NCBI GenBank assembly: GCA_024225035.1
Contig: JAAEMX010000025.1
Coordinates: 124,001 to 188,000 of the forward strand
Length of the DNA stretch: 64,000 bases
Source of the DNA: Lentisphaerota bacterium
Lineage (GTDB): Bacteria > Verrucomicrobiota > Lentisphaeria > Victivallales > Victivallaceae
Direction: 5' to 3'
Position 1 is the first letter of the stretch. Every line of letters begins with the position of its first letter. Both the position numbers and the translations under genes were made by a program. This document shows, piece after piece, positions 17,164 through 26,181 of this stretch. The notes beneath the pieces are model-generated. The model did no database searches. It worked only from the letters and a program-made list of their open reading frames with translations, and was not told where the DNA came from.

Positions 17164-18243
17164 ATGATGGAATATACCAGAAAAATATTGTTGAAGGGTA
17201 ACGAAGCTGCTGTTTATGGTGCTCTTTTAGCCGGTTGCGACTGTTATTTCGGTTATCCGATTACACCTGCCAGCGAAATTGCGCATACTGCTGCTAAATT
17301 TTTCCCGAAACTCGGCCGCGTTTTTTTACAGGCTGAATCAGAAATTGCCGCAATTAATATGGTAATGGGAGCTTCCGCTGCCGGACGCAGAGTAATGACC
17401 GCATCATCCGGTCTAGGAATCAGCCTTAAGCAGGAAGGAGTATCCTATCTTGCGGGGAGTGAGCTTCCAGCCGTGATTATTGACATAACCAGAGGAGGTC
17501 CCGGACTGGGGAATATCGGGCCGGAACAGTCAGACTACAATCAGGTAGTCAAAGGCGGTGGACATGGTTCCTACCGCTGTATTGTTCTCGCTCCAAGCTC
17601 AGTTCAGGAAATGTGCGATTTGACAGCTGAGTCTTTTGACCTTGCTGAAAAATACCGCACTCCTGTTTATGTTATGGCCGACGGCGTTATCGGGCAGATG
17701 ATGGAATCTTTGAAACTTCCAGAACCTGCACAAAAGAAATATGACGTTCCGGATTGGGCGCTTGACAGCGTCAACGGTCGTAATAATATGATAACTTCAA
17801 TTTTCCTCGAACATGACGAACTTGAAGCCGTTAATATAAAATTGCAGAAAAAATACGCTGAGATCCGTGCAACGGAGCAGCGCGCGGAAGAGTACTGCAT
17901 GGAGGATGCCGAAATTGTGTTTGTTGGTTATGGCATCGCCGGCAGAATCGCCCGCTCTGCAGTGGACCGCTTGAGGGAAGAAGGTGTGAAAGCCGGGCTT
18001 ATCCGACCGATTACACTGTTTCCGTTCCCTGTCGAGAGCATTATGAAATCACTTGACAACGCTAAAATCTACTTCAGTGTGGAAATGAGCTGCGGTCAGC
18101 TGATTGATGATGTGAAACTTGCAATTGAATGCGCCCGTCCCGTCAAACTGATCAACCGCATGGGTGGTAATATTCCGACTGTCGATGAAATTATTGACAA
18201 ATGCCGGAAAGAAGTGGCGGAACTGGATAAAAAAGCGGAGTAA
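17164..18243 (+). CDS. korA: 2-oxoacid:ferredoxin oxidoreductase alpha subunit
   Basis: A 359-residue subunit that shapes the thiamine-diphosphate and CoA site. Typical features are [31 protein letters not shown] at the N-terminus, the [28 protein letters not shown] block, and a C-terminal transketolase-like domain ([22 protein letters not shown]). The oxoglutarate/2-oxoacid (Kor) type fits better than pyruvate because of the separate short delta ferredoxin. The start is taken at the ATG at 17164 after the korD stop. An upstream extension of the frame overlaps korD and has no family similarity. Confidence 0.9.
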   Translation: MMEYTRKILLKGNEAAVYGALLAGCDCYFGYPITPASEIAHTAAKFFPKLGRVFLQAESEIAAINMVMGASAAGRRVMTASSGLGISLKQEGVSYLAGSELPAVIIDITRGGPGLGNIGPEQSDYNQVVKGGGHGSYRCIVLAPSSVQEMCDLTAESFDLAEKYRTPVYVMADGVIGQMMESLKLPEPAQKKYDVPDWALDSVNGRNNMITSIFLEHDELEAVNIKLQKKYAEIRATEQRAEEYCMEDAEIVFVGYGIAGRIARSAVDRLREEGVKAGLIRPITLFPFPVESIMKSLDNAKIYFSVEMSCGQLIDDVKLAIECARPVKLINRMGGNIPTVDEIIDKCRKEVAELDKKAE

Positions 18244-18249
18244 TTAATC

Positions 18250-19719
18250 ATGGCTGAAATTGTAAAACATGCCAGGCCGAAAGGTTTTTTTGAAAATTTT
18301 GACCGCCGCCCGGGGGCTATTCACAAGAATATGCATTACTGTCCCGGTTGCGGACACGGCATTCTCCATAAGATTATGGCTGAGGCAATAGCTGATTTCG
18401 GAATTCAGGATGACACTGTCATTATTTCCCCGGTTGGCTGCTCAGTATTTGCCTACTACTATTTTGACTGTTTCGGTATTTCTGTACCTCACGGTCGTGC
18501 TCCTTCGGTTGGTACTGGTCTTAACCGCGCCAACCCAAAGAATATCGTCATTTCATATCAAGGTGACGGTGACCTCGGCGCAATAGGCTTCAATAACTTT
18601 ATTCAAGCTGCAAACCGCGGTGAAAATCTTTGTGTACTGTTCGTAAATAACGCTATTTACGGCATGACTGGCGGTCAAATGGCTCCAACAACACTGCCAG
18701 GGCAGAAAACCGTAACTTCACCAGGCGGACGTTCTGTGATGAACGATGGCTACCCGATGAAGGTTGCTGAAATGGTTTCTACTTTAGATGCTCCGGTATA
18801 TGTTGAACGTGCCGCTCTCAGTACAACCAGAAATATTATGAAGGCTCGCAAAGCTGTTCGTAAGGCTATCAAGAATACCGTTGACAAAAAGGGTTTTTCC
18901 ATGGTCGAGGTATTGGCTGGATGCCCGATTAACTTGAAGCTCAATGGTAAAGAAATGAACGAATTCATCGACACTCAGATGGCTCGCTTCTTTCCTCTTG
19001 GGTGCCTCAAAGATGAGGCCGATCAGCGAGACCCGGTCAAACGTACGGAAGGTGAACACGACCCCGAAAGAGTACGTGAAGCGCTTTACCCGGTCAAGGT
19101 CCAAAAAGGCGTCGATGATGACTTCCGCAACCCGTCCAAAATTTTTGAGAAAGAGCGCAAAATCAAAGTTGCCGGTTTTGGTGGTCAGGGAGTTCTTTCC
19201 CTTGGTAATATGATTGCGACTATGGGTAAGCTTAGAAACTTCAATGCTTCATGGCTGCCGTCATATGGACCGGAAATGCGTGGCGGTACTGCCAACTGTT
19301 CTGTAATACTAAGCCGTAAAACAGTCGGCTCTCCTATAGTTGATAAGGACTGTAACCTGTTGATTGTGCTGAACCAGCCGTCAATGGACGCTTTCCTGCC
19401 GATACTCAAGAAAAACGGCGTGTTGATTTACGACAGCTCTACAATTGATCCGCCTAAGGTCAGCAAAGACAAGATTGTCTACGCTGTGAAAGCTTCTGAC
19501 ATTGCCAAACGTCTAGGGGATCTGCGTTACGCTAACTCAGTGATTCTGGGTGCTTTGTCGGTTGTCATGGAAGACTGTTTTCTTGAAGGCGAGGATAAAA
19601 AGGATTTTGACCGCACTTTTGAAGAAGCCATTATGGATTGCTTCTCCAATAAAGAGTCGGTTATTCAATTGAATATTGAGTCTTTCTATGCAGGGAAGCA
19701 GGCGGTTCAAAGGATTTAA
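18250..19719 (+). CDS. korB: Fused beta-gamma subunit of 2-oxoacid:ferredoxin oxidoreductase
   Basis: A 489-residue fusion. Residues 1-290 are the thiamine-diphosphate beta subunit ([12 protein letters not shown] and the [12 protein letters not shown] diphosphate/Mg motif at 105-116). Residues about 304-489 are the gamma subunit ([33 protein letters not shown]). Many bacteria encode these as separate korB and korC, so this gene carries two activities of the complex in one chain. It starts 6 bp after korA. The complex interconverts 2-oxoglutarate or a related oxoacid with succinyl-CoA and CO2 using ferredoxin. Confidence 0.92.
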   Translation: MAEIVKHARPKGFFENFDRRPGAIHKNMHYCPGCGHGILHKIMAEAIADFGIQDDTVIISPVGCSVFAYYYFDCFGISVPHGRAPSVGTGLNRANPKNIVISYQGDGDLGAIGFNNFIQAANRGENLCVLFVNNAIYGMTGGQMAPTTLPGQKTVTSPGGRSVMNDGYPMKVAEMVSTLDAPVYVERAALSTTRNIMKARKAVRKAIKNTVDKKGFSMVEVLAGCPINLKLNGKEMNEFIDTQMARFFPLGCLKDEADQRDPVKRTEGEHDPERVREALYPVKVQKGVDDDFRNPSKIFEKERKIKVAGFGGQGVLSLGNMIATMGKLRNFNASWLPSYGPEMRGGTANCSVILSRKTVGSPIVDKDCNLLIVLNQPSMDAFLPILKKNGVLIYDSSTIDPPKVSKDKIVYAVKASDIAKRLGDLRYANSVILGALSVVMEDCFLEGEDKKDFDRTFEEAIMDCFSNKESVIQLNIESFYAGKQAVQRI

Positions 19720-19757
19720 TTAAGATAATATATGCTCGGAATTTCAGGAAACTAAAA

Positions 19758-20522
19758 ATGCTTGCAAAACGAATTATTCCCTGTCTGGACGTTACTGACG
19801 GACGTGTAGTAAAAGGTGTGAACTTTGTCGATCTTATTGATGCCGGTGACCCGGTGGAAGCTGCTATCGAATATGATAAGCAGGGTGCTGATGAAATTGT
19901 TTTTCTCGACATCACCGCCACCAGCGATAACCGCGCGACTATGGTTGACGTAGTACGTCGCACCGCTGAACAGGTTTTTATCCCGCTGACAGTGGGAGGT
20001 GGAATCCGTACGGTTGAAGATATGCGTCTGATGTTAAATAACGGTGCAGATAAGGTATCGGTTAACACTGCGGCAATTAATAATCCTGAATTAATAACTG
20101 CCGGAGCAGAGCGCTTCGGCAGTCAATGCATTGTTTTGGCTATTGACGCCAAACGAGTGCCCGGGAAGGATAATAAGTGGCAAGTTTATACACATGGGGG
20201 CAGAAAACCGATCGACCTTGATGCCGTTGAATGGGCTAAGCGTGGAGTAGAACTCGGCGCTGGAGAAATCCTTTTGACCAGCATGGATGCTGACGGCACT
20301 AAAGACGGTTATGACTGCGAACTTACCAGAGCTGTTTCTGAAACTGTTTCAGTACCGGTTATCGCTTCCGGTGGAGCTGGAACTCTTGAACACTTGGTTG
20401 AGGTTTTGGAAAAAGGCAAGGCTGACGCGGTACTGGCTGCCAGCATCTTTCACTTCGGGATCTTTACCGTTCCGGAGACTAAGGAGTTTTTGAAACAGCA
20501 CCAAATTCCGGTAAGACTGTAA
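19758..20522 (+). CDS. hisF: Imidazole glycerol phosphate synthase, cyclase subunit
   Basis: A 254-residue beta/alpha barrel. It has IPCLDV with catalytic Asp11, GGGIRTVED and LAIDAK with the second catalytic Asp near 130, and GGAGTLEHL phosphate-binding motifs. With HisH it turns PRFAR plus glutamine-derived ammonia into IGP and AICAR in histidine synthesis. HisH is not in the window. It lies 38 bp after korB on the same strand and may be co-transcribed, an unusual pairing of histidine synthesis with central carbon metabolism. Confidence 0.97.
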   Translation: MLAKRIIPCLDVTDGRVVKGVNFVDLIDAGDPVEAAIEYDKQGADEIVFLDITATSDNRATMVDVVRRTAEQVFIPLTVGGGIRTVEDMRLMLNNGADKVSVNTAAINNPELITAGAERFGSQCIVLAIDAKRVPGKDNKWQVYTHGGRKPIDLDAVEWAKRGVELGAGEILLTSMDADGTKDGYDCELTRAVSETVSVPVIASGGAGTLEHLVEVLEKGKADAVLAASIFHFGIFTVPETKEFLKQHQIPVRL

Positions 20523-20603
20523 GCTTTCGCAATTTAGTAATTTGAATAGTGAATAAAATTTACAATTTTTTTGGCAATTAGGGAAACTTTTTTGTTTTTC
20601 AGG

Positions 20604-20632
20604 TTGTCAATTCTTTTTATAAGTAGTAAACT
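20604..20632 (+). promoter_or_regulatory. Candidate promoter for malic enzyme
   Basis: TTGTCA (20604-20609) and TAAACT (20627-20632) with a 17-bp spacer, 44 bp before the start codon. Confidence 0.4.
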
Positions 20633-20675
20633 TTATGGTAAACAAACCGTAAATAAAAAAAATTTAAGGTGCACC

Positions 20676-22022
20676 ATGGACAAGAAAGAGCAATTCAAAC
20701 AGGACTGTCTGAAATACCATGCCGAACCTACTCCAGGTAAGGTAGCCCTGAAAACAACTACCGCTTGTGAAACTCAAAGTGATCTGTCACAGGCTTATTC
20801 GCCAGGCGTAGCTTTCCCATGTCTGGAAATTGAATCAAATATTGAAGATGTTTGGAAATACACTGCCAAAGGCAACACTGTAGCTGTAGTCAGCGATGGT
20901 ACCGCCGTACTTGGTCTGGGTAATATTGGCCCGGATGCATCTCTGCCTGTTATGGAAGGCAAATGCGTTCTTTTCAAACGCTTTGCTGACATTGACGCAA
21001 TGCCGATTTGCGCAAATAAAGTTTTCAAAGACAACGGCAGAACTGATCCTGCTCTGTTGATTGAGTTTACAGAAAAACTCGAACCAACTTTCGGCGGAAT
21101 CAATCTTGAGGATATCGGGGCTCCAGCATGCTTCGAGGTAGAGCAGACTTTGAAGCAAAAAATGGGAATTCCGGTCTTCCATGATGACCAGCACGGTACA
21201 GCTATCATTTCACAGGCTGCTATCATTAACGCTTTGGAAATGACTGGTAAAAATATTGAAGATTGCAAAATTGTTGTAAATGGTGCTGGCGCTGCTGGTA
21301 TTGCCTGTAGCGAATTTTATATTTCTGCCGGAGCCAAGCGTGAAAACTTTATTCTCTGCGACTCCAAAGGCGCTATCTACAAGGGTCGTGAAAACCTGAC
21401 TCCTGAAAAAGAGCGCTTTGCTGTAGAAACTGATGCCCGCACTCTTGCTGACGCTGTAAAAGGCGCGGATATTTTCCTTGGCCTTTCAGTCGCCGGAGCT
21501 TTGAGCCAGGATATGGTTCGCACTATGAATCGTAATGCAATCATCTTTGCAATGGCGAATCCAGTTCCTGAAATTCTTCCGAATGAAGCTCTTGAAGCTG
21601 GTGCGGTTGTTGTTGGTACTGGTCGTTCAGACTTTGCTAATCAGGTAAACAATGTACTTGGTTTCCCAGGTATTTTCCGTGGTGCTCTTGATACCCGCGC
21701 TATTGATATCAATGAGGAAATGAAGCTTGCCGCTTCTGAAGCACTGGCTTCTCTGGTGAATGAGCCTACTCCTGCGGACGTTCTCGAAGTGCTGACTAAA
21801 GCATATCCTGAAGATGCTGCTGCCGGTATGTTTGAAGGCGAAAAGCCATTGAAAAACTCTTATGTAATTCCGAAACCCTTCGACCCACGTGTAGTTCCAA
21901 GGGTAGCGCGTTTCGTAGCCAAAGCCGCTATGGAAACAAGTATGGCGCGTATGGATATTGCGGACCTTGACGCTTACGAAGCCGAAGTTGCGGCACGTGT
22001 AAAGCGCAATCTTGAAGGTTAA
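20676..22022 (+). CDS. NAD(P)-dependent malic enzyme
   Basis: A 448-residue oxaloacetate-decarboxylating malate dehydrogenase making pyruvate, CO2 and NAD(P)H. It shows SQAYSPGVAFPCLEIE, DGTAVLGLGNIGPDASLPVMEGK, FHDDQHGTA and the nucleotide-binding VVNGAGAAGIAC. It lacks the C-terminal phosphotransacetylase-like domain of E. coli MaeB. The start is taken at the ATG at 20676 (MDKKEQFKQDC) with AAGGTG upstream; the frame extends further up but without family-like sequence. It has its own promoter and terminator. Confidence 0.93.
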   Translation: MDKKEQFKQDCLKYHAEPTPGKVALKTTTACETQSDLSQAYSPGVAFPCLEIESNIEDVWKYTAKGNTVAVVSDGTAVLGLGNIGPDASLPVMEGKCVLFKRFADIDAMPICANKVFKDNGRTDPALLIEFTEKLEPTFGGINLEDIGAPACFEVEQTLKQKMGIPVFHDDQHGTAIISQAAIINALEMTGKNIEDCKIVVNGAGAAGIACSEFYISAGAKRENFILCDSKGAIYKGRENLTPEKERFAVETDARTLADAVKGADIFLGLSVAGALSQDMVRTMNRNAIIFAMANPVPEILPNEALEAGAVVVGTGRSDFANQVNNVLGFPGIFRGALDTRAIDINEEMKLAASEALASLVNEPTPADVLEVLTKAYPEDAAAGMFEGEKPLKNSYVIPKPFDPRVVPRVARFVAKAAMETSMARMDIADLDAYEAEVAARVKRNLEG

Positions 22023-22061
22023 ATTAGGGATATCCTTAATAAAATATAGCGTTTTCCGGAC

Positions 22062-22096
22062 GGGTCGCATCCTTAGGGATGTGGCCCATTTTTTAT
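22062..22096 (+). terminator. Terminator of malic enzyme gene
   Basis: GGGTCGCATCC (22062-22072) pairs with GGATGTGGCCC (22077-22087) around TTAG with two mismatched or wobble positions, followed by ATTTTTTATTTT. It overlaps the 3' end of the convergent membrane glycosyltransferase gene. Confidence 0.8.
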
Positions 22097-23553
22097 TTTA
22101 CGGAATAAACTGAAAATGTCCCTGATTTGAATAATTCAGCAGGAGCTTGTTTAAGGCCAAAACATTCTTTCAGACTCTCTAATGTTGAGGAGGGGTTATC
22201 TCGCTTTGAAATAACTATTAAAGCATTGGATGGAAGATTATTGACTTTGCCTAGAGGGTTATCAAACAGCCAGGTTTCAGTAGGCATTCCGGCAAATCTT
22301 CCGTACAGAAGAAATGAATAAGGATCTGAATTGAAAGTGAGATAAACCTGACGGTTAACACCGGTTTCTTCAAACATTCGCTGCAGTTTCAAAACAGTAT
22401 TCCATGGGGTGTAGTCAGCTCGCATGTAATATGGACTGAAATAGTCATCCAGCCGGCAGTTGTACAGTTTTTGAGAAATGAATTCTTTTTGATCATTAAC
22501 TACTTTTCCCCATAATGCAGTTATCAGGCAAAGCCCCACGACGGCAGCCATAGTATAGCGTTTTTTGCGCAGGAAAGGCAACAGGTGACGGCAACCGTCA
22601 GCTGTTAACAGCAGCCACAAAGGCCACATGGTAAAGAATACCCTTGGAAAGGGGGCTGGGTTTCTGGCAAAAATTACCAGTAGTGGCAAGATGATTATGA
22701 CTAGACGCCAGCAGAAAATATGCTTTGAAGTTTTTCTGAACCATATAATTCCTCCCGTGATTGCAGCAACAACGACAGGCAGCATCGGCAGGATGAATCC
22801 GGAATAAGTTACAATTGCTGCTCTAATTTGATCGCCCCAGCCTTCACGTAGTTTAACTATTTTTACAACTTGCGGCAATAAGGGCAGATAGAAAAGCAAC
22901 AGCGCAGCTATTGGTAGTAAGGCCAGAATCAGAAAGCGTTTATCCAGTATCTTTTTAAAACCGAAATATGGAAAGAAATATAGAACAACTGCACCAAGCG
23001 GCAGCAGGTTTGTCGGAATTGTCCCTAGTGTCAGTAAGCAGCAGATAAAATAACCAAGCACATATTTCCAGTTGAATCTGAAAATCATTCCTCTTGCTAG
23101 TTCAATGGCAATCAAAATGAACAGAAAACTAAGCATGTAACCACGCACCGCGGTGGCATAAATGGCAAAAGCCGAGGCGATTAACAGCGCCAGCAATACT
23201 GGAAGAGCTGCAAAGCTTACTGACTTACGCCAACGCTGCATCATGATAGCAACGCTGCCGCCAGCACAGATTACTGAAAATAACCGCCAGAACTGGTCAG
23301 GACTGAAGCCGCCAATTCTTAATTCTTCCCAAAGCCTTAACAGAAATGTGTAAACAATCTGATTGTTAGGAATCACATATTGACGGTAAATCATGCTGAT
23401 TTTGGGCAGCAGCATGAAGTTAGTGACGGTCAAGGATTCGTCAAACCAAAGATCACGGAAAACATTATCCCTGACCGCAACGATAAAGGCGGCGGCTATA
23501 ATTAAACCCCCGACCAGATATATGCGTTTACGGTTGATGTCGCCTGACTTCAT
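22093..23553 (-). CDS. GT-C fold membrane glycosyltransferase-like protein (ArnT/PMT type)
   Basis: A 486-residue protein with about ten to eleven membrane segments. The first luminal loop has FRDLWFDESLT, the Asp-Glu pair that is catalytic in dolichyl-phosphate-mannose and ArnT-type transferases. The C-terminal about 130 residues are soluble and extracytoplasmic. Such enzymes transfer a sugar from a lipid carrier to protein or envelope glycans; donor and acceptor cannot be read. Its ATG overlaps the apgM stop codon by four bases, so the two are translationally coupled. Confidence 0.75.
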   Translation of the reverse strand: MKSGDINRKRIYLVGGLIIAAAFIVAVRDNVFRDLWFDESLTVTNFMLLPKISMIYRQYVIPNNQIVYTFLLRLWEELRIGGFSPDQFWRLFSVICAGGSVAIMMQRWRKSVSFAALPVLLALLIASAFAIYATAVRGYMLSFLFILIAIELARGMIFRFNWKYVLGYFICCLLTLGTIPTNLLPLGAVVLYFFPYFGFKKILDKRFLILALLPIAALLLFYLPLLPQVVKIVKLREGWGDQIRAAIVTYSGFILPMLPVVVAAITGGIIWFRKTSKHIFCWRLVIIILPLLVIFARNPAPFPRVFFTMWPLWLLLTADGCRHLLPFLRKKRYTMAAVVGLCLITALWGKVVNDQKEFISQKLYNCRLDDYFSPYYMRADYTPWNTVLKLQRMFEETGVNRQVYLTFNSDPYSFLLYGRFAGMPTETWLFDNPLGKVNNLPSNALIVISKRDNPSSTLESLKECFGLKQAPAELFKSGTFSVYSVK

Positions 23554-24761
23554 TTAAGCCCCATAAGCAACTTCATAATTTCATCGCCCTTCATGAAGCC
23601 CAACGTGCCTTGCGGTGCCAGGTTTTCGCTGTAAGTTTTGATTTCATCTGTTCCCACAGCTGGCCCCATGATTGCGACCGGAACCGGAGTTCTGGTGTGT
23701 TTGCGTAGTTCAATTGGAACGGGATGGTCAGGCATGACCGCAAAGTTGATGTCCATATCTTTGCATGCTGCCAGAACAGGAGCGACAATCTTGGCGTCAA
23801 AGTCTTCAATAGCTTTGAGTTTCAGCTCAAGATTACCCTCATGGGAGCATTCATCAATGGCTTCCACATGCAGGTAGATAAAATCATGTTTTTGCAAGGC
23901 CTTGATAGCGGCCTCTGCTTTTCCTGCATAGTTTGTGTCAATGTAACCGGTAGCACCCGGGACTTCTATAACATCCATTTCGGCACATTTGCCGAGCCCT
24001 TTAATGACGTCAACAGCACTGATGATAGCCCCGGTTTTGCCGCTGTAACGTTCACTGAAAGGAGTGAGAGCCGGTTTGTGTCCTGGACTCCACGGCCAGA
24101 TGTGTGAAGCAGGCGAGCTCTTGCCTTTATTGAGTGGATGTTTAGCCAGAAATTCGGCAGTTCGCTTAAAAAGGTCGTTTAAGAACTTCACTGTGAAGGC
24201 AGCTTCATGTGAATCATCAGCCGGAGTCCATTGCAGATCGCTAATATGACTGCCATGTGAGGAATCCGGTTTGTGATAGTTTACCTTATCAGAAAACTCT
24301 TTGCCGTGCAGAACAAGCAGGTTGCGGTAGCTTACGCCGTTAATGAATGTAAGCGCACTGCAGCCGAACTCCTGCTGGAGGTCGTCAATAAGCTGACGTG
24401 AAACCTCATTATCAATATGACCTGCCGAATAATCTTCCATAATACCGTCAGGTGAGATGGTTACCAGATTACAGCGCCAGGCCACATCATCAGGAGCTAG
24501 CTCAACGCCTTGGCTAACGGCTTCAATAGGGCCGCGTCCCGGATAGTTCTTTTCCGGATAAAAGCCAAGTACTGACATGTTTGCAACATCGGAAGAGGTT
24601 GGAAGACCTTCCGGCAAAGTAAGAAAAGTCCCGCAGCAGCCGTTGGCGGCTATTGAGTCCATAGCGGGAGTGCTGGCGGCTTCCAGTGGGGTTTTGCCCC
24701 CGAGCTGATCAAGGTTGTGATCAGCCATGCCGTCAGCAAGAAAAATCAAGCTTTTTGCCAT
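23550..24761 (-). CDS. Cofactor-independent phosphoglycerate mutase, archaeal (ApgM) type
   Basis: A 403-residue alkaline-phosphatase-superfamily enzyme interconverting 2- and 3-phosphoglycerate. The N-terminus FLADGMADHNLDQLGGKTPLEAASTP holds metal Asp residues, and GLPTSSDVANMSVLGF has the phospho-serine region. Later, HVEAIDECSHEGN and MPDHPVP supply metal ligands. This is the ApgM branch, also seen in some bacteria, and differs from the common GpmI. It is co-transcribed with the GT-C membrane protein, with a 4-base overlap. Confidence 0.93.
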   Translation of the reverse strand: MAKSLIFLADGMADHNLDQLGGKTPLEAASTPAMDSIAANGCCGTFLTLPEGLPTSSDVANMSVLGFYPEKNYPGRGPIEAVSQGVELAPDDVAWRCNLVTISPDGIMEDYSAGHIDNEVSRQLIDDLQQEFGCSALTFINGVSYRNLLVLHGKEFSDKVNYHKPDSSHGSHISDLQWTPADDSHEAAFTVKFLNDLFKRTAEFLAKHPLNKGKSSPASHIWPWSPGHKPALTPFSERYSGKTGAIISAVDVIKGLGKCAEMDVIEVPGATGYIDTNYAGKAEAAIKALQKHDFIYLHVEAIDECSHEGNLELKLKAIEDFDAKIVAPVLAACKDMDINFAVMPDHPVPIELRKHTRTPVPVAIMGPAVGTDEIKTYSENLAPQGTLGFMKGDEIMKLLMGLK

Positions 24762-24776
24762 GTTCTATCTCCAATG

Positions 24777-24797
24777 GTATCCGTTTTTTGCGGATAC
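24777..24797. promoter_or_regulatory. 7-bp hairpin upstream of apgM
   Basis: GTATCCG (24777-24783) and CGGATAC (24791-24797) pair around a T-rich loop, 15 bp before the apgM start on the minus strand. It could be a 5' UTR stem or operator. Confidence 0.35.
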
Positions 24798-24885
24798 AGT
24801 TGTATATTCCCATTATTGTATGAATAATTCCCAATATTCATCTTATAATATAGCAATGATTCTGTCAATATCCAAAGCATACGAA

Positions 24886-24900
24886 TTAGCAATATGCTAA
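24886..24900. promoter_or_regulatory. Palindrome TTAGCA-ATA-TGCTAA upstream of DAHP synthase
   Basis: A perfect 6-bp inverted repeat with a 3-nt centre in the divergent apgM/aroF intergenic region, 120 bp before the DAHP synthase start. It has the size of a repressor half-site pair; it does not match TyrR or TrpR boxes as I know them. Confidence 0.3.
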
Positions 24901-25022
24901 AACCTACAGCTTGCTACATCTGGATTATATGCTTTTTTGTGGTCAAACAGGTGTTGTAAATGCTGGTTAGTGATATATATTTAGCGATATTATAAAAATT
25001 GCAATTTTATATGGAAGACAAA

Positions 25023-26072
25023 ATGCTTAAAAGTAATAACATAAACATCTTGAGCAGATCTCCGTTGCCATCGCCTCATGCGATAAAGTCGGAACTGCCT
25101 CTCTCGCTCGACGCTGTTGCCAGTGTAGTTGAAGCCCGTAAGGAAATCTGTGATATTCTTGATCACAAAAGTTCCAAATTTATGATGATTGTTGGGCCTT
25201 GCTCAATTCACGATCCTGAATCTGCTATTGAGTATGCCGAAAGACTGGCTAAACTGAATGAAAAAGTAAAAGATAAAATTACCATACTCATGAGAGCCTA
25301 TTTTGAAAAGCCCCGTACTACAGTGGGTTGGAAAGGCTTGATTTACGACCCGGATATAAACGGGTCGTATAAGATTGAAGAAGGTATCTTTGAGGCACGT
25401 AAACTTTTGATGAAAATTGTTGATCTTGGTTTACCTGTTGCAACAGAGATGCTTGATCCGATTATTCCACAGTATATAGCCGACGCTGTGAGCTGGGCCG
25501 CTATTGGAGCTCGTACTACAGAATCTCAGACCCATCGCCAGCTGGCCAGTGGTCTTTCCATGCCGGTAGGCTTCAAAAATGCTACTGACGGTAATGTCCA
25601 GACCGCCATTGACGCGATTAATACTGCAGCCAGCAAACATAGCTTTATCGGTGTGACCGAAGATGGTCAGATCGGTGTGTTCCGTACCAGTGGTAACAAG
25701 TATTGTCACGTCGTTCTGCGTGGCGGTACTACTCCTAACTACAGTGCTGAGTATATTGCTTTTCTGAAAGTAGCGCTGCGTAAAGCAAAAATCACTCCTT
25801 CGATTGTGATTGACTGCAGCCATGCCAATTCAGGCAAGTCACATACTCGCCAGAAAATAGCGCTATATGATGTGATTGAGCAGATCGAGGCTGGCGAAAC
25901 TGCCATCAAAGGGCTGATGCTGGAAAGCAACCTGCTGGAAGGAGCCCAGAAAATTCTTGAAAATAAAAAACCAATTCCTGGAGTTTCAATTACTGATGCC
26001 TGTGTAGGCTGGGATGAAACTGAAGAGTTAATTTTATATACTTACAGGAAACTAAAAAGTCTGGAAAAGTAA
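25023..26072 (+). CDS. 3-deoxy-7-phosphoheptulonate (DAHP) synthase, class I AroF/G/H type
   Basis: A 349-residue enzyme joining phosphoenolpyruvate and erythrose 4-phosphate, the first step of the shikimate pathway. It matches E. coli AroG closely in pattern and length: IVGPCSIHDPESAIEYA, AYFEKPRTTVGWKGLIYDPDINGS, WAAIGARTTESQTHRQLASGLSMPVGFKN and DCSHANSGK. The ATG at 25023 is chosen because GGAAG stands five bases before it. An ATG at 25011 and a TTG at 24999 in the same frame lack this. Which aromatic amino acid inhibits it cannot be read. Confidence 0.95.
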   Translation: MLKSNNINILSRSPLPSPHAIKSELPLSLDAVASVVEARKEICDILDHKSSKFMMIVGPCSIHDPESAIEYAERLAKLNEKVKDKITILMRAYFEKPRTTVGWKGLIYDPDINGSYKIEEGIFEARKLLMKIVDLGLPVATEMLDPIIPQYIADAVSWAAIGARTTESQTHRQLASGLSMPVGFKNATDGNVQTAIDAINTAASKHSFIGVTEDGQIGVFRTSGNKYCHVVLRGGTTPNYSAEYIAFLKVALRKAKITPSIVIDCSHANSGKSHTRQKIALYDVIEQIEAGETAIKGLMLESNLLEGAQKILENKKPIPGVSITDACVGWDETEELILYTYRKLKSLEK

Positions 26073-26181
26073 TTCAGGCATAGATTTAGAGTTAAGCGAA
26101 GCTGTTATTGGGGGTGTTTCAGGGAAATAATTGGTTTTCGCATGACTCCTTGATTTTAAATTAAATCGTATGGAGGCAGAA

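Noticed and set aside
24820-24900. 26-codon ORF with three Tyr codons upstream of DAHP synthase, considered as an aromatic leader peptide
   Set aside because: No ribosome binding site and no terminator stem with T-run between it and the gene, so the attenuator layout seen at 15102-15389 is missing.
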